Assembly: GCA_903951445.1 (NCBI GenBank)
Contig: CAJBBZ010000276.1
Span: 23,328 to 87,327, forward strand
Direction of reading: 5' to 3'
DNA length: 64,000 nucleotides
DNA from: an uncultured beta proteobacterium
Lineage (GTDB): Bacteria; Pseudomonadota; Gammaproteobacteria; Burkholderiales; Burkholderiaceae_C
Shown: one piece after another, positions 9,361 to 17,030 of the stretch
Layout of the letters: the number at the start of each line of letters is the position of its first letter
Numbering within the stretch: position 1 is the stretch's first letter
Translations under genes and position numbers: made by a program
Notes under the pieces: model-generated
Seen by the model: only the letters and a program-made list of their open reading frames with translations
Told to the model about the DNA's origin: nothing
Database searches by the model: none

Positions 9361-11477
9361 AATACTTGGGTGGTAGACATACCACCAGGTGATTTTACGG
9401 TCACGGCAATTCTGACGCTATCGCAATCGGGCTCAGCCCCTAGCCGGATAAAAACCAATACCCCATCGGTCAAATTTGCCGGCACGGCATTGATCCCTAA
9501 TCCCTTGACTGTACATTTAGCCTGCGAGGTTTCTACAGCGGCTGAAATGGCGGAACCCGAAGGCATGGAATTTTTATAAAGGGTAGGTAAGGGCGTGTAA
9601 CCGGCTTGGGTCAATAGATCCCCCAGGGTATCCGTCGGGGTCGTCGCAAGACCCCCAAAAACAGAGCCAACAGCGAGCTGCGTATTTGAGAACGCCAAAC
9701 TTGCGTCCTGATTGGCATCCGATATCCAAACCCAAAATCCTTCGAGACTTCGCGCACCCAATTGCGTAACACGCGCTTCGGCCGTAGCCATGACTAGGTA
9801 TACATAAGAACGCACCGTCACATCATCGCGCCACTTGCTGGTATCACAGGTATTTGCCACGGAAGGGTATGCAGAGGGTGGACACACATTTGTACCAGGC
9901 GCGGGACCATTACCAACGGTTTGCTCAGTGCCGCTCCTCGCACCATTCCAATCACTATCTAAAAAAGGAATACCAAGTGGCAGAAATACCTCAGGACTTT
10001 GCCAAATACCATCGCCGTTGCTATCTACGAAAGCCTCTTCGCCAGTCATCCAAGCAATTACAAAAACATGGCCGTTACTCGGGCGGCTATCGCCATTGAT
10101 AGATCGATAAGTTACGCTGCACTGCGAATTACCATCCAAATTGCAAGTGGCGCCACTGGCACCCACAATCACACCACTATTGGTTGCGAAATTAACCGTG
10201 GTACCAGCGGGTACAGGATTGCCAAAACGGTCTGAAACAATAAAAGTCAAATTTGCTGTTGCACCGTTTGTGGAAAACGCCTCTAGACTTGTCTTATCTG
10301 AAGCGAGAGAAAGACGATTTTGCGCAGCTTTGCTCCCTGAAACCGACACGCCGGTTGAAACTCCAACAACACTCGGGTTTCCAGCGTCGGTTACGCGCAC
10401 CGTGACAGGCGCTGGCACCGCGCCGGCTTTGACGACTACCGATGCTAAGCCGGTCCCATCCGTGCTCGTAGCCAGCGTAGTTCCGCCTCCATCAAAACGA
10501 ATACCGGCCAATATTGACTCGTTGGCAAGGGTGGCACTGATATTTTGGTATGCGATCGGATTATTATCGCTATCGACTAATTTAAAAGTCAAAGTGGAAT
10601 ACGATAAAGCACCGGGAATACGAGAGGTCACCATGGTCTGCTTTGTGGCACCCACAAAAGTAATCGCACTTGAAGTCGCCTTCACAATCGGCAAACTAAT
10701 TGACTTTGATTGACCCGCCACTTCCGCCAGTGTTGCGGTAATGGTGGCTGCGCTGCAATTACTCCCCGCTGTGTAATTGGTTTTGATTTCACCGCTGGAG
10801 TTGGTCGCCACAGTTGTCGAACTAAATTGCCCGCATGTGGTCACGAAATTAGCGTTTATTAAGGCGCTGGGAGCTGGATTTCCATCCACGGATACAGTTA
10901 CCAAAATCTCTGCGTTCTTATTGGTGGCCAAGGAAATCGGGCTGCTTAAAGTGGGAAAACTCAGGGTTTCTAAGCTAATGACCGCTGACTTGGTCTGGAT
11001 ATCTATAGAACCGGAAATGACTTGGGTACCAATGGTTGAAGTAGCCGTCACACTGCCTGCTACTGCCTTCAAACTGGCAGACTGAATCGCAATCTCCGCG
11101 ACACCGCTATTGTCCGTGAGCGTGGAAGGACTTGTGAGCGAGGCGGTGGCAGCATCAGCCGTGAATTTAACCAATGCATAGGGTAGTGGCAAACCGTTGG
11201 CATCCAGCAAAGTTGCGCGAACAAAAAAAGAGGCACCTCTGAGAATCGTATTATTAGAAACCGGTGATTTAGCCGCATCCACGAGCGCGATTTTGAGTGT
11301 AGGAACCGCCGTGGTACCTGTCGGCGTATCACCAGCGCCCGTGGAGGAATTTGAGCCGACATTGCCTCCAGTACCACTTGACTTAGTCAATTTCGTCCCT
11401 GGATCGCCACCTCCGCCACCGCAGGCGCTAAGTAGGCAAATCATGGCGCACATCACCAATAATTTGATATTTTTCAT
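9357..11477 (-). CDS. Ig-like (Big_1-type) outer-membrane lipoprotein with calcium-type loops
   Basis: 706-residue secreted lipoprotein. A signal peptide ends in LSAC (Cys19) followed by a Gly run, so outer-membrane retention is expected, then a Gly/Ser/Thr-rich linker to about residue 57. Three to four bacterial Ig-like domains follow (roughly 58-160, 165-265, 270-380, 385-460), recognised by repeated VxDxxGNPxP and TDxxGxAxxxxxxG patterns. Two perfect 12-residue EF-hand-like loops come next: DSNGDGIWQSPE (485-496) and DSDWNGARSGTE (507-518). Eight further Cys fall in close pairs and could form four disulphides. It sits between pilQ and aroK; an AAGG precedes the ATG. Its A/T content is visibly higher than its neighbours. 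A pilus-linked adhesin or scaffold is an inference. Confidence 0.75.
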   Translation of the reverse strand: MKNIKLLVMCAMICLLSACGGGGGDPGTKLTKSSGTGGNVGSNSSTGAGDTPTGTTAVPTLKIALVDAAKSPVSNNTILRGASFFVRATLLDANGLPLPYALVKFTADAATASLTSPSTLTDNSGVAEIAIQSASLKAVAGSVTATSTIGTQVISGSIDIQTKSAVISLETLSFPTLSSPISLATNKNAEILVTVSVDGNPAPSALINANFVTTCGQFSSTTVATNSSGEIKTNYTAGSNCSAATITATLAEVAGQSKSISLPIVKATSSAITFVGATKQTMVTSRIPGALSYSTLTFKLVDSDNNPIAYQNISATLANESILAGIRFDGGGTTLATSTDGTGLASVVVKAGAVPAPVTVRVTDAGNPSVVGVSTGVSVSGSKAAQNRLSLASDKTSLEAFSTNGATANLTFIVSDRFGNPVPAGTTVNFATNSGVIVGASGATCNLDGNSQCSVTYRSINGDSRPSNGHVFVIAWMTGEEAFVDSNGDGIWQSPEVFLPLGIPFLDSDWNGARSGTEQTVGNGPAPGTNVCPPSAYPSVANTCDTSKWRDDVTVRSYVYLVMATAEARVTQLGARSLEGFWVWISDANQDASLAFSNTQLAVGSVFGGLATTPTDTLGDLLTQAGYTPLPTLYKNSMPSGSAISAAVETSQAKCTVKGLGINAVPANLTDGVLVFIRLGAEPDCDSVRIAVTVKSPGGMSTTQVF

Positions 11478-11633
11478 ACTACCTTCCCTTTCCTTCGCTT
11501 TCTCGCAATGGTCTTACACCACTACAACAAACATACGTATTTAGTTTTATATCCAAGCTATTTTTAGGTCAGCTGCTGCTAACGCATCACCCAAATTAAC
11601 AGTTTGTGCAATGGCAAGCGTTCATGAAACTAA
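11478..11633 (-). promoter_or_regulatory. AT-rich spacer between pilQ and the Ig-like gene, possible promoter
   Basis: A 156-bp gap in an otherwise tightly packed operon. Read on the minus strand it contains a TATAAA hexamer (11546-11551) with a poor GCTGAC 16 nt upstream, and an AAGG ribosome site before 11477. I see no convincing terminator. The Ig-like gene and aroKB-dgt may therefore have a promoter of their own. Confidence 0.3.
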
Positions 11634-13832
11634 TCACCGCGTCCCTACCAAGTCACTAATTAATTTAGGCGTAATAAACACCAGTGTTTCGCTTTTGGCC
11701 GTTTTCTTCGTCTTGTTCTGAAACAGAAACCCCACGCCGGGTAAATCGCCAAAAAAAGGCACCTTGGTATCTGTTTCTTGTTGCTCTTCGGTATAGATGC
11801 CTCCAATGACCACGGTGCCGCCGTTGTCCACCAACACTTGGGTTTTGATATGTTTGGTATTGATCGAAGGGCCGGAGGCCGTGATGGTGCCCACACTGTC
11901 TTTGGAGACGTCTAGCTCCAAACTAATATTTCCGTCTGGGGTTATTTGCGGCACAACATCCAGCTTTAACACCGCTTTACGAAAGCTCACTGCCGTAGCG
12001 CCGCTGCTGGTCGCCATCTGGTAGGGAACCTCGGTGCCTTGCTCGATGACGGCCTTGGTTTTGTCATACGCTATGACGCGCGGGCTGGAGACAATCTTGC
12101 CGCGCCCATCGGACTCGAGGGCCGACAATTCCAATGCCAGCACGCGGTTGGAAGCAGCGCTAAACAAAGTCACTGCAAACGACGCCGCGCCAAATCCGCC
12201 GGCGCCACCCGCGGGTAAATTGACAAAGTTGCTGCTGGCATCCATGGTGGTGGTCGCGCCTGAGGAGCCCAGGGCGTTGGCGTAGTTGGTACCAAAGGCA
12301 ACGCGGTTTTCGCCTGCAAGCTGGTAGCCGCCGTCGCCGCCCTGAATGGCGCGCCTATCCATGCCGCCCAATTTGGCACCCAGGTTTCTAGCAAAGTCGC
12401 TGGTCGCTTCCACAATGCGCGCCTCAATCAGCACCTGGCGAACCGACACATCCACCTTGGCAATCAGCTGGGCCACCTGGTCGAGTTTGGCCGCCACGTC
12501 GGTAACAAACAACTGGTTGGTACGCGGCTCGGCGATCACGCTGCCGCGCGCACTCAGAATGCGCCCGGCACCGCCTTCGGCACCACCACCGCCGGCCATC
12601 AATTGCGGCGCCACATCAGACGCTTTGGCGTAGTTCAATTGAAAAGATTGGGTGCGTAGCGGTTCGATTTTTTCATTGGTGATTTGCGATTCGAACTCGA
12701 GTTTTTCTTTGGCGGCAATCTCGTCTTTGGGTGCAACCCACAGCACATTGCCGTTTTTGCGCATGGCCAGGCCTTTGCTGCGCATGATGATGTCCAGTAT
12801 CTGGTCCCAAGGTACGTTTTGCACCCGCAAGGTAACGGTACCGCTGACCGAATCGGACGTAACGACGTTGAAATTGGTGAAGTCCGCAATCACTTGCAAC
12901 ACCTGACGCACATCGATGCTCTGGAAGTTCAGCGATAGCTTCTCACCCGTAAACGCGTCTTTTTGCGCGGCCTTTTTAGCATCCTGGTTGACCTGTCGCA
13001 CTTCCAGGACCAGCTCGGTATCGGTCTGGTACGCGGTATGTTCCCACGCGCCTAGCGGCGTGATTTGCATGCGCACGCGCCCAGCGTTCTGGTTGGTGGT
13101 GATGGATTGAACCGGTGTGGCGAAGTCGGTGACGTCCAACTTTTTACGCAAACGCTCGGGAAGGCTGACGTTGCTAAAGTCCACTATTAAGTTGCTGCCC
13201 ACCTGGCGGACATCGGCACTAACTTGTTTGCCGGGCAGCGTGACTACCACCCGTCCCGCCCCATCGCTGCCTCTGCGGAACTGAATATCGCTGATAGGGG
13301 CGGGACCGGTAGGTGTTGGGACAACGGCTTGTGTAATTGGCGCAGCGGCAAGTGCACTGCTCGCCGCAGGGCTAGGAGCCGGAGTCGGTGCCGGCACCAC
13401 GGCCGCAGGTATCTGCGCCGGCACCGCCCCCGTAATGGGCTCCAAGGCCACGATCAGGCTTTTACCCACAATATCCAGTCGGTAATTGGCGGGTTGGCGT
13501 AGGTTGATCACCACGCGGCTGCGTTCATCGGACTGGGCCACGATGGCCGAGTCCACCAAGGCCTGGGTAATAGCAATACGGCCCATGCCCAGGGCGCTGC
13601 CAAGGCCGGGGAAGTCCAGTGCAATACGCGCAGGGTTGCGGGTGGCAAAGGCTTTGGGTAAGGCCGTCAATTCCTGCGCGAATTCGATACGTACTTGCTC
13701 AGAATTGCCACTGCGCTGGGCAGTAATCGCCAGGACCGAATTTTCGGCATACGCAAGGCTAGTCGCAACGAGGCAACCCCATAGGCAGCCCGTCCACGCG
13801 ACCGCCTTCTTCATTATTTTCTTTAAAGTCAT
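11634..13832 (-). CDS. pilQ: Type IV pilus secretin PilQ
   Basis: 732-residue outer-membrane secretin through which the pilus is extruded. After a signal peptide there are two AMIN domains (about 35-130 and 180-275), separated by an Ala/Pro-rich linker. The STN domain (LSLNFQSIDVRQVLQVIADF), an N1-type domain and the C-terminal secretin barrel follow (GTEVPYQMATSSGA, and VIGGIYTEEQQETDTKVPFFGDLP). The start ATG at 13832 overlaps the pilP stop (ATGA) and has a GGGAG ribosome site. It is the last pilus gene of the pilMNOPQ run. Length is normal. Confidence 0.98.
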   Translation of the reverse strand: MTLKKIMKKAVAWTGCLWGCLVATSLAYAENSVLAITAQRSGNSEQVRIEFAQELTALPKAFATRNPARIALDFPGLGSALGMGRIAITQALVDSAIVAQSDERSRVVINLRQPANYRLDIVGKSLIVALEPITGAVPAQIPAAVVPAPTPAPSPAASSALAAAPITQAVVPTPTGPAPISDIQFRRGSDGAGRVVVTLPGKQVSADVRQVGSNLIVDFSNVSLPERLRKKLDVTDFATPVQSITTNQNAGRVRMQITPLGAWEHTAYQTDTELVLEVRQVNQDAKKAAQKDAFTGEKLSLNFQSIDVRQVLQVIADFTNFNVVTSDSVSGTVTLRVQNVPWDQILDIIMRSKGLAMRKNGNVLWVAPKDEIAAKEKLEFESQITNEKIEPLRTQSFQLNYAKASDVAPQLMAGGGGAEGGAGRILSARGSVIAEPRTNQLFVTDVAAKLDQVAQLIAKVDVSVRQVLIEARIVEATSDFARNLGAKLGGMDRRAIQGGDGGYQLAGENRVAFGTNYANALGSSGATTTMDASSNFVNLPAGGAGGFGAASFAVTLFSAASNRVLALELSALESDGRGKIVSSPRVIAYDKTKAVIEQGTEVPYQMATSSGATAVSFRKAVLKLDVVPQITPDGNISLELDVSKDSVGTITASGPSINTKHIKTQVLVDNGGTVVIGGIYTEEQQETDTKVPFFGDLPGVGFLFQNKTKKTAKSETLVFITPKLISDLVGTR

Positions 13833-14365
13833 TTGGTACTCCCTTGAATCCGCAGGTAGCTATCCCGCTCCAACCATTTGCCACCGGCGTCTTGTGCGAT
13901 TTCCCGCAGTTGGATACCTGCCTCATCTACGCGCAACACCTTGCCGAAATTTTTCCCGATGTACTGCCCGGGTACCACCTGGTGCACAACACCGTTGGCG
14001 CGTACCAAGCCCACTGAACGCCCTTGCTTTTGCAACATGCCCACGAAGTTCATGGCCTCTAGCGGGATACTTTCCAAGGGCTGGCGTGGGCGCGATTTTT
14101 GGGACAAGCTCAAATCCGGGTTGGCTTTGTCCGCCTCTGCATTGGCCAGGGCCACAAAGTACTGCTTGGTAAATGGGTCTTTGCGATCGCCCTGTTCATA
14201 GGACAAATGCTTGAAAGGTTGTGGCGCAGGAATTTTTTTGACGCTAGGCACACTGGCCTTGCGCTGCTCTTCCATCCACAGACGCAAATCATCCTGGCGC
14301 GAGGATCCGCAGGCCGATAGCAGCGCTACCGCCAGCATCAGGCCCGCGAGCGGCAGCTGCCTCAT
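13829..14365 (-). CDS. pilP: Type IV pilus inner-membrane lipoprotein PilP
   Basis: 178-residue lipoprotein with lipobox LSAC (Cys19). PilP links the PilMNO inner-membrane platform to the PilQ secretin. The C-terminal beta domain is visible (LEAMNFVGMLQKQGRSVGLVRANGVVHQV, then GQYIGKNFGKVLRVDEAGI). The mid-region EQGDRKDPF is the usual short docking motif. It overlaps pilO and pilQ by 4 nt each. Confidence 0.95.
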   Translation of the reverse strand: MRQLPLAGLMLAVALLSACGSSRQDDLRLWMEEQRKASVPSVKKIPAPQPFKHLSYEQGDRKDPFTKQYFVALANAEADKANPDLSLSQKSRPRQPLESIPLEAMNFVGMLQKQGRSVGLVRANGVVHQVVPGQYIGKNFGKVLRVDEAGIQLREIAQDAGGKWLERDSYLRIQGSTK

Positions 14366-15012
14366 TTGCCCTCCTTGGGATTCTTGGTCTGTGCCGCAAC
14401 CTCACCCGGGTCTAGGTAGCGGTAGGTTCTCACGGTGGTCTCCAGCGTCAAGGCCCCCTCTGCCTTGGGCGATATGGTCATATTGCTTAGGTTGACAATA
14501 CGCGGTAGGTTCGCCACATCGGCGGCAAAGCGGGCGAAATCGTGGTAGCTCCCGTTCGCCCGGAAGGTGACCGGAATGATGGCGTAGTAGGTTTTAAAAA
14601 TAGGCGCGTCAGGTTTGAATAATTCCTGCTGCAAGTTCTGGCCGCGCCCCATCTGGCTGATACTAAAAAGTAAACCCGACATTTCCGTGCTGTTGGGTAA
14701 TTGCTTTTCCAAACCCTCCACGGTAAGCGCAACTTCATCCCGCTGCTTTTTCAATAAATTGAGGTTGGCCGCTTTGCCCAACTTATCGGTAAATTCGGCG
14801 CGTAAGGTGTTTTCTTTTTCAACCGCTTTTTCTAATTCAGTGTCGTAATCACTCAAAGGGTAGAGCCAGAGCAAGCCTACGGTCAGGCAATACAAAACCA
14901 GCAGCAAAAACAATCGCGGCACCAGTGGCCATGAAGATGGATTTCCTGAATCCAGCCCCCGGAACTGTGCTGCGATGGTCGAGCCCAATGACGCGAAAAA
15001 GTTTTTATTCAT
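14362..15012 (-). CDS. pilO: Type IV pilus assembly protein PilO
   Basis: 216 residues: a short cytoplasmic N-terminus, one membrane helix (about 30-50, LVPRLFLLLVLYCLTVGLLWLY), a coiled coil (about 58-105) and a periplasmic ferredoxin-like domain containing LPNSTEMSGLLFSISQMGRGQNL. PilO pairs with PilN in the alignment complex. The start lies 29 nt after the pilN stop; the stop overlaps pilP. Confidence 0.95.
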   Translation of the reverse strand: MNKNFFASLGSTIAAQFRGLDSGNPSSWPLVPRLFLLLVLYCLTVGLLWLYPLSDYDTELEKAVEKENTLRAEFTDKLGKAANLNLLKKQRDEVALTVEGLEKQLPNSTEMSGLLFSISQMGRGQNLQQELFKPDAPIFKTYYAIIPVTFRANGSYHDFARFAADVANLPRIVNLSNMTISPKAEGALTLETTVRTYRYLDPGEVAAQTKNPKEGK

Positions 15013-15041
15013 AGCTAGCTTAGGCCATCAATACAGAAGTC

Positions 15042-15719
15042 TTATACTTTGGGGGCGCCCACTGGCCCCGCTTTAGATGCGGCGTCTGCGGGTAAAGCAC
15101 CAGAAGCCGCCTTGGACGGAGCAGCCGGGGAAGCTGCTCCAGTGGCAGCAGATGCGTCCTGGGCGCGCAAAAACAGAACCTTGACGGAAAACTTGAATGT
15201 CTTTACTGGCAACTTGCCGGTGGGGTTGAGGCTTTGAACTTCGCTGACTTGAAGTTCTGGTTTAGAAAACCAGCCGCCCGCCTTACCCAAGTTATCCAAA
15301 AACTGCGACAAGTTTTCGTTGGTTTGGGCCATACCCTCCAGCGTTAACTCCTGGTCTCTTTGGGCTAACTTGCTAAGGGCCACACCTTGCGGCAGATTGT
15401 TTGCCAGCTCCGTAAGCAAGCGAACCGGCGTGTTCCGATCCGCCTGAATATCTTCCACTGCTTTTTGACGGGCAAGCAGCGCGTCGATCTGGGCTTTTAA
15501 ATCTTTGATTTCAACGATTTGCGCTTCATAGCGCTTAATTTCTTTTTCTAAAACCGATATATTGTCTTTTTGTGCGTCAATAGAGGAAATGAGCGAACCG
15601 TAAATAGCAAAGGCGGTAATTCCGCCAAGAATCAGCGTCAATACCATGGACGCATTGAATTGGTCTTGCTTGAACTTGCGCAGCGCCTCACGGTGCGGCA
15701 AGAGATTAAACTGAATCAC
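15042..15719 (-). CDS. pilN: Type IV pilus assembly protein PilN
   Basis: 225 residues. It begins with the conserved cytoplasmic motif IQFNLLPHRE that docks into PilM, followed by a membrane helix (about 25-45), a coiled coil and a periplasmic domain. The C-terminal 35 residues form an Ala/Pro/Ser-rich tail that is probably disordered. The ATG at 15719 overlaps the pilM stop by 4 nt. Confidence 0.95.
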   Translation of the reverse strand: MIQFNLLPHREALRKFKQDQFNASMVLTLILGGITAFAIYGSLISSIDAQKDNISVLEKEIKRYEAQIVEIKDLKAQIDALLARQKAVEDIQADRNTPVRLLTELANNLPQGVALSKLAQRDQELTLEGMAQTNENLSQFLDNLGKAGGWFSKPELQVSEVQSLNPTGKLPVKTFKFSVKVLFLRAQDASAATGAASPAAPSKAASGALPADAASKAGPVGAPKV

Positions 15720-16789
15720 AAGCTAAACCTCCGCAAGGCCAGGCCGCATGCACCAATAAAGAGCGGTGCGTCTTGCAAGCGCAGGTTATTGCGCACCTGG
15801 GGCGCCAGGCTCATGCCCTCAAACGGGTTGATCAAAGTGCAGGGTGACTGCAGTGCCGTGGATATGGCAGCGGCTAAGCCGGGAACCATAGCGCCGCCGC
15901 CCGTTAGAAAAATCTGATTAACCTTGCTATAGGGCGTGCTGTTGTAAATAAACTGCATACCACGCTCAAGCACCTGAACCGTGGTCGATACATAGGGCGC
16001 TAGTACCGAGGATTCGAAATCCTGCGCCAGTGCACCGGAGATTTTTTTAGTTTCCGCCTCATCACTAGAAAAGCTGTAATGGGCAGCAATGCGCTGGGTC
16101 AGTTGTTCGCCGCCGACGGCCTGGTCGCGCTCATACACAATGGCGTCGCCTACCGAAACCTGCATCAACGTGCGGCCCGCGCCCACTTTGAGCAATAGCA
16201 CCACCGCTTTATCTTGCCCGGGCAAATGAATATCGACCAAGCGTCGCGTCGCTAAGCGCAATGCATAGGACTGCACCTCAATAACGCTGGCTTCGAGTTC
16301 CACCAATTCCACCAGCTCTTGTAGGTTTTGCACGCGGTCACGGCGTGCCGCTGCAATCAGCACATCGTCCATTTCGGGTCGCTGCGGGTTGGGGCCTGTG
16401 GTGCAAAAATCCAGGCTTACCTCCTCCAAAGGGAAAGGAATATATTGACGCGCTTCCTCTTCTACCTGCGACTCCATATCCGCTGGACTCAAATTACCTT
16501 CCACCATGATTTTTTTGGTGATAACTGCGGATGTAGGTAATGCGAGGGCGACTTTTTTGGCTTTTATCCGATTTTTTCGCAACAAGGAACGCAGCACCTC
16601 TGCGACTTCGTTCATCTTGACCACATTACCGTCAACAATATGGCCGCTTGGTACCCTGGCGCTAGCCAGCAGCTCCAAAACAGGCTGCTCCATGGATCCG
16701 CTGAGCCCTACGACTTTGATGCCCCAGGAGCTGATATCCATCCCGATAATTTCTTCCTGACGTCGGCCAAAGAGTGACTTCAGATCCAT
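15716..16789 (-). CDS. pilM: Type IV pilus assembly ATPase-like protein PilM
   Basis: 357-residue actin/FtsA-fold cytoplasmic protein that binds ATP and the PilN N-terminus. The nucleotide motifs are IGMDISSWGIKVV near the N-terminus, VVLLLKVGAGRTLMQV in the middle, and IFLTGGGAMVPGLAA near the C-terminus. It is the first gene of the pilMNOPQ run. A GAGG ribosome site stands about 9 nt before the ATG. The AT-rich divergent region with ponA lies upstream. Confidence 0.97.
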   Translation of the reverse strand: MDLKSLFGRRQEEIIGMDISSWGIKVVGLSGSMEQPVLELLASARVPSGHIVDGNVVKMNEVAEVLRSLLRKNRIKAKKVALALPTSAVITKKIMVEGNLSPADMESQVEEEARQYIPFPLEEVSLDFCTTGPNPQRPEMDDVLIAAARRDRVQNLQELVELVELEASVIEVQSYALRLATRRLVDIHLPGQDKAVVLLLKVGAGRTLMQVSVGDAIVYERDQAVGGEQLTQRIAAHYSFSSDEAETKKISGALAQDFESSVLAPYVSTTVQVLERGMQFIYNSTPYSKVNQIFLTGGGAMVPGLAAAISTALQSPCTLINPFEGMSLAPQVRNNLRLQDAPLFIGACGLALRRFSL

Positions 16790-17030
16790 TATTTACACCT
16801 CAATTGCCTGAATTTTAATGATTTTTCGCCTAATGTTTATCAATAGTACCATTAAATTTAGCAAATATTACAAATATCTTTGTGGATTTGCGTATACCCG
16901 GCTGCGCTACCATTGGCCTCTGACTGTTTCCGGCACCTCGCGTACCAAAGCAGAATCGGGCGTTTTGACGATTTCCCCGGTTTGGCACGCACTGCGGACG
17001 CGCGTTTTCACTATCTAGACCTTTGCATCC
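16790..17030. promoter_or_regulatory. Divergent promoter region between pilM and ponA
   Basis: A 241-bp intergenic region with a strongly AT-rich core at about 16800-16880. Divergent pilM and ponA transcription must start here. I cannot single out a convincing -35/-10 pair for either gene and saw no obvious sigma-54 GG-N10-GC element. No small gene is apparent. Confidence 0.5.
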
